23,016 nt of DNA from an uncultured Paracoccaceae bacterium (GTDB taxonomy: Bacteria; Pseudomonadota; Alphaproteobacteria; Rhodobacterales; Rhodobacteraceae): positions 1 to 23,016 of the forward strand of contig CALHST010000078.1 in assembly GCA_938038825.1 (NCBI GenBank), given 5' to 3'. The notes beneath the pieces were generated by a model. It was not told the DNA's origin. It did no database searches and saw only the letters and a list, made by a program, of their open reading frames with translations. Shown here in pieces: positions 16,080 to 23,016 of this stretch; position 1 is the first letter of the stretch; each line of letters starts with the position of its first letter. Position numbers and translations under genes: made by a program.

Positions 16080-17183
16080 ATGAAGGGCAAAGGCCGCCAG
16101 AAGCGTCATGAAAAGTCCATTAACTTGGCACTGCAGGGCGGGGGCTCGCACGGGGCGTTCACATGGGGCGTTCTGGACCGCATGTTTGAAGAAGACCGCC
16201 TGTGGGTTGAAGCAATCTCGGGAACCAGCGCGGGTGCTATGAACGCTGTTGTGGCAGCGCAAGGCATGTATGACAACGGCGCCGACGGGGCACGTGATGC
16301 CTTGGCCGAATTTTGGCGCGCGGTATCGCAAGCCGGTCAATCCAGCCCACTGCAGCGTACGCCTTTTGATAAGTTGACGGGAAATTGGTCACTGGATTCC
16401 AATCCCGGTTACATCTGGATGGATCTGATGAGCAGGCTCGCATCACCCTATGATGTGAACCCTTTTGATATTAATCCCTTGCGCGACGTGGTGGAAAAGT
16501 TCGTCGATTTCGACAAGGTCAGCCGCGAAGACGATATGAGCATCTTCATATCAGCCACCAATGTCGAAACGGGTCGTGCACGTATTTTCCACCGCCATGA
16601 AATCACTTTGGATGTTGTGATGGCTTCGGCTTGTTTGCCCTTTATGTTCAAAGCTGTGGAAGTGGATGGCACGCCCTATTGGGATGGTGGCTATATGGGG
16701 AACCCCGTTCTGTTCCCCTTTGTCGATCACTCGCCATCGCAAGACATTTTGATCGTTCAGATCAACCCATTGACCCGCCCAGGCGTACCAACACGGGCGC
16801 AAGATATTCAGAACCGTGTCAATGAGATTACGTTCAATGCCTCTTTGTTGCGTGACCTGCGGGCGATCCAATTGATTGATAAACTCATCGAACAGGGGGC
16901 TTTGTCGGAAGACGAATATCGTCGGATGAACCTGCATATGATTGCAGACGGGTGTGACGAGATGTTGGACATGGGGGCGTCATCGAAACTGAATTCGGAA
17001 TGGGCGTTTTTGACGCATTTGCGTGATATCGGCCGCGAAGCGGCGGACCGGTGGCTATCACAGCATTTCGATCAGATCGAAGTATGCTCTACCTTGGATT
17101 TAACGGAGATGTTCGATGATTTTGGCGCACCGTCTGGGCAGAACATCCTGAACTTGAATTCGAAAATTGGCAATGTGCTGTAA
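16080..17183 (+). CDS. Patatin-like phospholipase family protein
   Basis: 367-residue lipid acyl hydrolase of the patatin fold. The oxyanion loop is GGGSHG (20-25), the nucleophile is S50 in GTSAG, and the dyad aspartate is D202 in WDGG. All catalytic elements are intact. There is no signal peptide, so it probably acts in the cytoplasm on membrane lipids or storage-granule lipids; related patatins in alphaproteobacteria are often annotated near hydroxybutyrate metabolism genes. The ATG at 16080 lies seven bases after AAAGGGA. It is convergent with the SDR gene, whose end is 45 bp away; no strong terminator is seen between them. The substrate is not determined. Confidence 0.93.
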   Translation: MKGKGRQKRHEKSINLALQGGGSHGAFTWGVLDRMFEEDRLWVEAISGTSAGAMNAVVAAQGMYDNGADGARDALAEFWRAVSQAGQSSPLQRTPFDKLTGNWSLDSNPGYIWMDLMSRLASPYDVNPFDINPLRDVVEKFVDFDKVSREDDMSIFISATNVETGRARIFHRHEITLDVVMASACLPFMFKAVEVDGTPYWDGGYMGNPVLFPFVDHSPSQDILIVQINPLTRPGVPTRAQDIQNRVNEITFNASLLRDLRAIQLIDKLIEQGALSEDEYRRMNLHMIADGCDEMLDMGASSKLNSEWAFLTHLRDIGREAADRWLSQHFDQIEVCSTLDLTEMFDDFGAPSGQNILNLNSKIGNVL

Positions 17184-17228
17184 TCTGTTTTAGGGCGCGC
17201 ATTTCAGGGAAGGACAAAACCTAAGGGG

Positions 17229-17978
17229 TTATTTGGGGGATCCACCCAAGCGCGCCATCAAACCGCCATCCACTTTCAGAACCTCTCCGGTAACAAAAGA
17301 CGCCTTGTCCGACAGCAGGAACGCAACGACCTCGGCGACTTCCCGGGCTTGTGCTGCGCGTCCCAAAGGGTGCATCGCGTTGACCTGATCCCAAACCGCT
17401 GCGGGATCTTCGGCCAGATTCACGGACCAATTCAGCATGGGCGTGTCCACAGATCCCGGCGCCACAGCGTTTGAGCGCACGCCATGGGCGGCAAAATCCA
17501 CGGCAATCGACTTGGCCAACCCGATTAGCCCATGTTTGGAAGTCGTATAGGCCGCCACGTTTTCCTGTGTTGCAAGCCCTTGGACAGAGGCCATAAAAAC
17601 GCAGGCACCACGCTGCGCGATCAATTGCGGCAATAGCGCCTGTGCCATCACATAGGCACCGCGCAGATTCACATTCATCACTTCATCCCAAACATCCGCC
17701 GGGGTATCAAGCGCAGTTCCGTACCGTTGAATCCCCGCATTGTGGGACAAACCTTGCGCCCCGCCAAGCGCATCCGCGGCTTTGGCGACCTGATCGGCCG
17801 TGGCGGTATCTGCAATGGACCCGGTGATGCATATGGGTGAGCCGTTCAGGGCACCAGCAACCTGCGCCAACCCGTCGCCATCCGTGTCGACCAAAACCAA
17901 CTGTGCGCCGTCTTGATCAAGCCTGTGTGCCACAGCCTCGCCAATGCCCTTGGCCGCTCCGGTTATGACGATGCACAT
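17229..17978 (-). CDS. Short-chain dehydrogenase/reductase (SDR), probably NAD-dependent
   Basis: 249-residue classical SDR. The cofactor motif is TGAAKGIG (6-13), the NAG motif is at 80-82, and the catalytic set is N104, S131, Y144 and K148 (YTTSK). D31 at the end of the second strand (LVLVD) indicates preference for NAD(H) over NADP(H). The C-terminus (GEVLKVDGGL) is typical. The ATG at 17978 is preceded by CGGAGGA. It is the last gene of the minus-strand transporter operon, 34 bp after the DUF1479 gene, so it probably oxidises or reduces a hydroxyl or keto group on the imported compound or on the product of the oxygenase. Substrate unknown. Confidence 0.92.
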   Translation of the reverse strand: MCIVITGAAKGIGEAVAHRLDQDGAQLVLVDTDGDGLAQVAGALNGSPICITGSIADTATADQVAKAADALGGAQGLSHNAGIQRYGTALDTPADVWDEVMNVNLRGAYVMAQALLPQLIAQRGACVFMASVQGLATQENVAAYTTSKHGLIGLAKSIAVDFAAHGVRSNAVAPGSVDTPMLNWSVNLAEDPAAVWDQVNAMHPLGRAAQAREVAEVVAFLLSDKASFVTGEVLKVDGGLMARLGGSPK

Positions 17979-18012
17979 GGGTGTCCTCCGTGACAGTCAA
18001 CCATAATCACGT

Positions 18013-19251
18013 TCAAAGCAGGCACATTTGACGCCTGCCAAGCTCTGTCAGATCGTCCACCGTGGCGCGGTTTCGAAAATTGATCTCGTAATCCTCTGCC
18101 GCGAAATCCGGGGCACTGCGACCGGCCAAAAATGCCTCTGCCTGCTTGCGCGCATAGGCTTCGTTTTTCGCGCAAACGGGGGAGGCCCCCACATAGATCA
18201 CATTGGCATAGTCGTTGCCGGCATGCTCATCTGCGACAGAATGGATGACGTCCGGGTGCCACCAAACCGTATCTCCGGGTTCCACAGTTGGGATCGTGAT
18301 TAAGCCATCCAAAATCTCGGCGTGCCAATCTGGGGATGCCCCCAAAGCCCGCCCCGGTTCTGCACCGCATAAGTCATCATCCGCCACATCGTTTTGCAGC
18401 GCACGCAGCAGCAAGTAGCCAATCGAATTGGCAATCGGCAACAGGCTTAACGTGCCATCACCGGGCCCTTGTGTTGTGAGCGCCGTCCACCCCTGAAATG
18501 TGCGAAACATCGAACACACTGCGGGCGATGCATATTCGCGCACTTGTGTGCGATAGGCCGCTTTCCATGGATCAAAGGCGTCAAACGCGCCATCAAAAAT
18601 GGATCCATAAATTGTCTGGTAAACCGGATCACACCACCGTTCATAGGACCCGCTATCCATATGCGGAGACAGACCCAAGGTGGTGTCCCCCGGCTGGCGT
18701 CGCCGTGTGCGATCCGCATAAGCAAAGTCATTGTCCGGATCGAATTCCGGCCCCATGGGCGCACGCACATCATAAAGGTGGTTCAAAAATCGTTTGGTGA
18801 TGGCCATGCTCTCGGCTTGGCGCGCCTGAATTTGCGGGCGCGACCAGTAAAGACCATAGATTTGCGGCTGACCTGCATCCAATGCACTGAAATACTTGTC
18901 GATCCCGGCCTTTTCAGTGGCCTTTTCCAGATAGTTGTTCTGGGTGATGTATGTGCCCAGTTCCGCGTTCCAATCCGTGGCTTGTGCCTGATCAAACACC
19001 CCACGGATGATGGCACAGCCCCGTTTGCGAATATCCGCAATTTGCGTTGGTCTGACCGTTTCATCGAGGATCGCAGAAAACGCAATTTCCGGTATAACGC
19101 GTTGCCCCTTTTGGTGATCGGTCTGAATGGCGTCCACGTCCCGCATGATCGCACTGCGACAGTCCGCAAAGGCTTGCTTTACATCTGCGCGTGCCTTCAG
19201 CGTTGCTTTTGCCTCAACAATAAAGGGTTTGGCATCAAATTCCACGATCAC
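18013..19251 (-). CDS. DUF1479 family protein, putative Fe(II)/2-oxoglutarate-dependent oxygenase
   Basis: 412-residue member of the DUF1479 family (E. coli YbiU type), which belongs to the double-stranded beta-helix Fe(II)/2-oxoglutarate oxygenase group. The iron-binding H197-x-D199 is in LSPHMDSGSYERW, and the distal histidine is H337 (or H332) in WWHPDVIHSV. The N-terminal RKRGCAIIRGVFD and YGLYWSRPQ segments are characteristic. There is no signal peptide, so it is cytoplasmic. A GTG start at 19251 follows AAAGGAG by six bases. It lies 22 bp after the transporter ATPase and before the SDR. This suggests hydroxylation or oxidative cleavage of the transported molecule, followed by dehydrogenation. 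The reaction of DUF1479 proteins is not, to my knowledge, well established. Confidence 0.88.
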   Translation of the reverse strand: MIVEFDAKPFIVEAKATLKARADVKQAFADCRSAIMRDVDAIQTDHQKGQRVIPEIAFSAILDETVRPTQIADIRKRGCAIIRGVFDQAQATDWNAELGTYITQNNYLEKATEKAGIDKYFSALDAGQPQIYGLYWSRPQIQARQAESMAITKRFLNHLYDVRAPMGPEFDPDNDFAYADRTRRRQPGDTTLGLSPHMDSGSYERWCDPVYQTIYGSIFDGAFDAFDPWKAAYRTQVREYASPAVCSMFRTFQGWTALTTQGPGDGTLSLLPIANSIGYLLLRALQNDVADDDLCGAEPGRALGASPDWHAEILDGLITIPTVEPGDTVWWHPDVIHSVADEHAGNDYANVIYVGASPVCAKNEAYARKQAEAFLAGRSAPDFAAEDYEINFRNRATVDDLTELGRRQMCLL

Positions 19252-19273
19252 AATGCTCCTTTATGAAAATGGG

Positions 19274-20371
19274 TCACCCCCTGCGCACGCGGGCCCCGGT
19301 GTCGGTGTCAAAGACATATAAATGCTTTGGGTCCAGTGTGATGCCAGCTTTGGCACCTGCTTCAATCTCGAACTCTTTGGGCATCTTAACGACCAAAGGC
19401 GTTCCGTCCATGCGCAGCGTCACCAAGACCTGATCACCGGTCATTTCGACTGTAAAGACATCTGCATCCAAAAAACCAGTGCCGGGTGCGGTGATCTGGC
19501 AATCCTCGGGGCGGAAACCCAACGTGGCTGACGCGGTGTTCGGCGTGCTGAGCAACGGGAATTGGATAGAACCCGAGGTGAACACCTCATTTGCCAATGC
19601 GCCCGTCACAAAGTTCATCGGCGGCGAGCCCATAAAGCCGGCCACAAACAAATTTGCTGGATCGGAATAGACTTCTTTGGGTGTGCCCAATTGCTGCAAC
19701 ACCCCGTCTTTCATGATGGCCACGCGGTGGGCCAATGTCATGGCTTCGATCTGGTCATGGGTCACATAGATTGTGGTAATCCCCAATTCGCCCTGCATGT
19801 GTTTGAGTTCTGCCCGCATGTTTCCACGCAGCTTTGCATCCAGATTACTAAGCGGTTCATCCATCAAAAACACCGATGGACGCCGGATGATCGCGCGTGC
19901 CAGCGCAACGCGCTGACGTTGGCCGCCGGACAGTTGCCCGGGGAAGCGATCCAAATGCTCGCCCAACTCCACTTGGTCAGCGGCCGCGCGCACGGCAGCC
20001 TCCATTTCTGCCGCTGGGGTCTTGGCGACTTTCAAAGGAAAACCAATATTCTCGGCCACAGTTTTGTGCGGATAAAGCGCATAGGATTGAAACACCATTG
20101 CGATGTCACGGTATTTGGGCAGAACCTCGGTTACATCCCGGTCCCCAATGAGCAGGGCACCAGATGAGATGCTTTCCAGCCCGGCAATCATCCGCAACGC
20201 CGTGGATTTGCCACAGCCCGACGGGCCAAGCAGAACAAGAAACTCACCCGCTTTCACTTCGATCGACAGATCCTTTAGCGCGTGGAAGCCACCATAATAC
20301 TTGTTGAAATTCCGGATCGAGATTGACTTGGCTGTGCCAGTGGTCTCCGCAATGGGTGCGGTCATAGTCAT
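19274..20371 (-). CDS. Carbohydrate ABC importer ATP-binding protein (UgpC/MalK type)
   Basis: 365-residue ATPase of the CUT1 carbohydrate-uptake class. Walker A is GPSGCGKST (49-57), the Q-loop is Q95, the signature is LSGGQRQR (147-154), Walker B is VFLMDEP (167-173) and the switch histidine is H205. A C-terminal TOBE/OB region (about 235-365) contains the usual LGFRPED block. The ATG at 20371 overlaps the permease TAA by one base (TAATG) and has AAAGGG just before; a longer frame reaches back into the permease gene and is not used. It energises the two permeases encoded upstream in the operon. The substrate cannot be told from the ATPase. Confidence 0.94.
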   Translation of the reverse strand: MTMTAPIAETTGTAKSISIRNFNKYYGGFHALKDLSIEVKAGEFLVLLGPSGCGKSTALRMIAGLESISSGALLIGDRDVTEVLPKYRDIAMVFQSYALYPHKTVAENIGFPLKVAKTPAAEMEAAVRAAADQVELGEHLDRFPGQLSGGQRQRVALARAIIRRPSVFLMDEPLSNLDAKLRGNMRAELKHMQGELGITTIYVTHDQIEAMTLAHRVAIMKDGVLQQLGTPKEVYSDPANLFVAGFMGSPPMNFVTGALANEVFTSGSIQFPLLSTPNTASATLGFRPEDCQITAPGTGFLDADVFTVEMTGDQVLVTLRMDGTPLVVKMPKEFEIEAGAKAGITLDPKHLYVFDTDTGARVRRG

Positions 20372-21411
20372 TACCCTTTCACGGCCCCAACAAGGAGCCC
20401 CTTGGAGATGTATTTCTGTAAAAAGATGGCCAGAACGACCACCGGAATGATCATTACGATGATGGCCACGGACATGGTCCACCACAAAATCCCACGCTCG
20501 CCCGCATTCATCGCCGCCACAAGAATGGGCATGGTCTGCGCCTTGGATGTGGACAGGAACAGGGCCAGCAAATATTCGTTCCAGCTGAGGATCATCACCA
20601 ACAGCGTGGTTGCGGCAAGCCCCGTGCGTGACAGGGGCAACACAATCTCGCGGAAGGTGCCAATCATCGTGGCCCCATCCAATTGCGCGCTTTCTTCCAG
20701 ATCGCGGGGGATGGAGTTGAAGAAGTCATACATCAGCCACACAACAATCGGCATGTTCACAACGGCATAGGTGATAATGATCGCAATATGAGTGTCCAGA
20801 AGTCCCACAGATTGGAACATGATATAGATCGGCACCACTACAACGATGGGTGCAAGGATCCGTTGCGAGATGATCCAAAACAGGATGTCGCCGTTGTGCA
20901 ATTGAAACTGGTACAGATTTCCAACGGCACGGGCGAGAAAGAAGAACATTGCAATGGCCACAGCCGATGCCAAACGCCAATCCACCTGATAGATCGTCAC
21001 CGCCAAAACTGTCAGCGCAAGCAAAGCTATGAAATACAGGATCGTAATTAGGTTCGGCGCATAGGACACGCGGCTTAACGCATAGGCCGCCATAGACCCG
21101 ATCAATACGGACAGCGCCGTGGCAGAGAGCGAAATGACAATGGAATTGAAGTAGGCACGCAGCGTGTCTTCATAGTCGTTTACAAACAGCTCTTTCCACG
21201 CGTGAAGAGTCGGCTGGTAATCTACAAACGGGATGAAGAACGGGCCTTGGTTCACGTCTGCCGCGTCTTTGAACGACGTGATAATCAGCCAATAGATCGG
21301 GAACAGCACAAAGGCCGACCAAATCAGCAGCAAAGAATACAAGACGATCTTGGTTGCCATGGACATTTGCCCAATTCGAGGGGCCTCAAATATGCTGCGT
21401 TTCGGGGTCAT
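20371..21411 (-). CDS. Carbohydrate ABC transporter permease, MalG type, with extra helices
   Basis: 346-residue inner-membrane permease. The EAA loop that contacts the ATPase is EESAQLDGATMIGTFREIVLP (about 239-259), followed by the conserved SWNEYLLAL near 276-284. The family is usually about 270-300 residues long. Here a stretch of about 50-60 residues (about 119-180), with hydrophobic segments near 121-141 and 145-163, is inserted between AYALSR and the usual RILAPIVVVVPIYIMF. The start ATG at 21411 overlaps the previous permease stop (ATGA). It should pair with the MalF-type subunit in the heterodimeric channel. Confidence 0.92.
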   Translation of the reverse strand: MTPKRSIFEAPRIGQMSMATKIVLYSLLLIWSAFVLFPIYWLIITSFKDAADVNQGPFFIPFVDYQPTLHAWKELFVNDYEDTLRAYFNSIVISLSATALSVLIGSMAAYALSRVSYAPNLITILYFIALLALTVLAVTIYQVDWRLASAVAIAMFFFLARAVGNLYQFQLHNGDILFWIISQRILAPIVVVVPIYIMFQSVGLLDTHIAIIITYAVVNMPIVVWLMYDFFNSIPRDLEESAQLDGATMIGTFREIVLPLSRTGLAATTLLVMILSWNEYLLALFLSTSKAQTMPILVAAMNAGERGILWWTMSVAIIVMIIPVVVLAIFLQKYISKGLLVGAVKG

Positions 21412-22496
21412 TGTTGTTTCCTGACGCGGGCAAGCACCACAAGGTTGAAGAAAGACACGCAGATCACCACTGTGATGAACAACAGGATATAGGCGATGGC
21501 CGAGGCCGAGCCCAAGTCAAGGGATCGCCATGCATAATAGGCCTGCAGAGACACGGATTCTGTGGCGATACCTGGCCCTCCGGATGTCATGATGTTGGGC
21601 AAATCGACGATCTTGAACGCCTCGATCGCGCGGATCAGCATGACAGTTGCTGCGATAGGCATGACGCTGGGCCAAGTGATCTCGGCAAAGCGTTGCCAAG
21701 GGCTTGCGCCGTCCAACTCTGCCGCTTCGATCAGGTCGCGCGACACGTTCTCGAACGCGGCCAGCATCATAATGAAGACAAACGGAATCCACTGCCAGCT
21801 TTCTGCAATGGTGATGAAGATACGGGCCGCCCAAGGGTCCGTCGCCCAGGCGAAATCCTTAAGCCCAACCCATTGCCAGACATTGGCAAACGGCCCTTTG
21901 GTGGTATCTGCCATCATGCGAAAGATATATCCGATGCCAATGGGGGTGATCATCATCGGCACGAAGAAAATCACGCGAAAGGCTGTCTTGCCGCGAATGC
22001 TTTGCGAACAGGCATATGCCAATGCCGTGCCGATCAGAAATTGCAAGGCACAACCAACCACGACGTAAAACAAAGTGGTGCCGACGGTTCCGAACTGATT
22101 GCCGCTTAACAACGTGGCTGCGAACATCCAGACCAGCGCCAATGCCATGCCCAACGTGATCAGTCGGCCCAAAAATCCGAACCACCAAAACGGCCCCCGG
22201 ATATAGCGCCACATCCACCACAACAAAGCGGCTGTCGCAGACAACCCCACGACCCAGCCAAGGATCGAAATATGTGTAAAGGTGCCCAGCAAGTGAAATT
22301 GTTCGGACCCGAAGAACTGCTTATCGAAATTCCGCCAGCCCACAAAGCGCGTCTTGAATCCGCCCGCCGAAAATCGAATGCGGGTGAAGGCCATGATCAA
22401 TGAAGCAACAAGTGGGAAGATCGAAAAAATCAGGATCAACGTTACAGCAGGTGCCAGAAACAGGCGTCCCATATGCCTGTCAAGCCATTCGTTCAT
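21408..22496 (-). CDS. Carbohydrate ABC transporter permease, MalF type, with extra helices
   Basis: 362-residue inner-membrane permease. A first helix (about 12-36) is followed by FVGWRNF, then a non-standard region (about 70-135) with two extra hydrophobic segments (about 78-95 and 108-130). The usual core starts near GTTLFYVVVGCALQFLIG. The EAA loop is IEAAELDGASPWQRFAEITW (256-275), and the C-terminus has TSGGPG and a final helix. It is 60 or more residues longer than common MalF-like subunits that lack the E. coli periplasmic loop. The ATG at 22496 follows AAAGGAA. An intercistronic hairpin separates it from the binding-protein gene. Confidence 0.92.
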   Translation of the reverse strand: MNEWLDRHMGRLFLAPAVTLILIFSIFPLVASLIMAFTRIRFSAGGFKTRFVGWRNFDKQFFGSEQFHLLGTFTHISILGWVVGLSATAALLWWMWRYIRGPFWWFGFLGRLITLGMALALVWMFAATLLSGNQFGTVGTTLFYVVVGCALQFLIGTALAYACSQSIRGKTAFRVIFFVPMMITPIGIGYIFRMMADTTKGPFANVWQWVGLKDFAWATDPWAARIFITIAESWQWIPFVFIMMLAAFENVSRDLIEAAELDGASPWQRFAEITWPSVMPIAATVMLIRAIEAFKIVDLPNIMTSGGPGIATESVSLQAYYAWRSLDLGSASAIAYILLFITVVICVSFFNLVVLARVRKQQ

Positions 22497-22534
22497 GTCA
22501 GGTTCCTTTAACGCAAGCCGGTACGACTTGTGAC

Positions 22535-22562
22535 CGCGGGCAAGGGCAATGCCTCGCCCGCG
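22535..22562 (-). repeat. Intercistronic hairpin between binding-protein and permease genes
   Basis: CGCGGGC and GCCCGCG form a perfect 7-bp GC stem around 14 bases, which themselves contain a small GGC-AAT-GCC stem. It starts 10 bp after the binding-protein stop on the minus strand and has no T tract. Such hairpins after binding-protein genes commonly protect the upstream mRNA or reduce read-through, giving more binding protein than permease. That role is inferred here. Confidence 0.7.
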
Positions 22563-22572
22563 TCATATGCGT

Positions 22573-23016
22573 TTAGTTGGTGATGCCAAGTGACAGAGAA
22601 TAAATCGCCGCTTGATCGTCACGACCGAAATCATCTGTGATTTCGTCCCAGCCTTCTTCAATATTGGCCAGCGCTTGATCCACTGTAATCTCACCCGCCA
22701 AATAACGGGCCAGTTCCCGGTCCAGAACAACACCTGTGTATTGTTGTGCGCCCGGAATGCGGAAATCAGAGGCCATATTGGGGTGGTTCAGACTGTCTTT
22801 GATCGCACCCAGATAGTTTTCAGCCGATTCTTGGCTGAACCCAGCTTCCACCCATGCCGTTGTGTCATTCAGCTGCGAGTTGCGATACGGGTTATATCCC
22901 GTCCAGCCCATCGTCACATCCACATTGGATTGTGCGGCTTGGTTCATATAGCTGAGGAAGTCATATGCAGCCTGTTTGACTTTGTCGTCTGTGGTCTTGC
23001 TGATTGCAGCAGTCCA
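22573..23016 (-). CDS. Extracellular carbohydrate-binding protein of ABC importer (C-terminal part, cut by window edge)
   Basis: The last 147 residues of a family 1 solute-binding protein; the frame runs unbroken through the right edge, so the start and signal peptide lie outside. Recognisable traits are AAYDFLSYMN near the visible start, WTGYNPYR, a NHPNMASDFRIPGAQQY segment, and the ending ALANIEEGWDEITDDFGRDDQ, which is the usual C-terminal helix pattern of these proteins. It should work in the periplasm and deliver the substrate to the two permeases encoded downstream. The operon promoter must lie beyond the window. Confidence 0.88.
   Translation of the reverse strand, partial: WTAAISKTTDDKVKQAAYDFLSYMNQAAQSNVDVTMGWTGYNPYRNSQLNDTTAWVEAGFSQESAENYLGAIKDSLNHPNMASDFRIPGAQQYTGVVLDRELARYLAGEITVDQALANIEEGWDEITDDFGRDDQAAIYSLSLGITN

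Noticed and set aside
17184..17250. Possible bidirectional terminator between the patatin and SDR genes
   Set aside because: Only a 5-bp stem (TTGGG/CCCAA) is seen, it lies within the SDR coding sequence, and no T tract follows.
18469..19266. 265-residue open frame on the + strand
   Set aside because: It is antisense to the DUF1479 gene, whose motifs and Shine-Dalgarno are clear; no family features in the antisense product.
21354..22109. 251-residue open frame on the + strand
   Set aside because: It is antisense to the MalF-type permease, with a composition (many His, Asp, Gly, Arg) typical of a shadow of a membrane protein gene.

Overview
The window looks like the chromosome of an alphaproteobacterium, most likely a marine Rhodobacteraceae (Roseobacter group). 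This is inferred from the gene families and their combination (oxyR/katG pair, non-pyrrolysine MttB homologue, Blh-type persulfide dioxygenase, DUF1479 oxygenase inside a carbohydrate ABC operon), the codon use and the moderate GC content. No marker gene is present to prove it. Coding density is high, and I see no tRNA, rRNA, CRISPR array, insertion sequence or phage gene.

Left part (1-4486, + strand): the last codons of an upstream gene overlap (ATGA) an enolase-superfamily enzyme of the mandelate racemase subgroup. Next come a Blh/ETHE1-like metallo-beta-lactamase-fold protein and a soluble chemoreceptor with three near-identical PAS units and a C-terminal CheR/CheB-docking-like tail.

Peroxide module (4497-7785): oxyR (- strand), with both redox cysteines, is divergent from katG (+ strand). 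The 150-bp gap carries an OxyR-like half site over the likely oxyR -10 box and a perfect 8-bp inverted repeat in the katG leader. A strong intrinsic terminator closes katG.

Middle part (8008-17183, + strand): a DUF2461 protein, a lone MttB-family methyltransferase, and a tight three-gene AttEFGH-like exporter set (LolD-type ATPase, fused FtsX-type permease, secreted CrtC/AttH-fold protein). These are followed by a flavin monooxygenase and a patatin-like lipase.

Right part (17229-23016, - strand, read right to left): one operon runs from a substrate-binding protein (cut by the window edge) through an intercistronic hairpin, two MalF/MalG-type permeases, a UgpC/MalK-type ATPase and a DUF1479 Fe(II)/2-oxoglutarate oxygenase to a short-chain dehydrogenase. 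The overlaps (ATGA, TAATG) and short gaps argue for co-transcription. The likely logic is uptake of a carbohydrate-like compound, oxidation by the dioxygenase, then dehydrogenation by the SDR; the substrate is unknown. The most unusual points are the matched two-helix insertions in both permeases and the DUF1479/SDR pair within this transporter operon.
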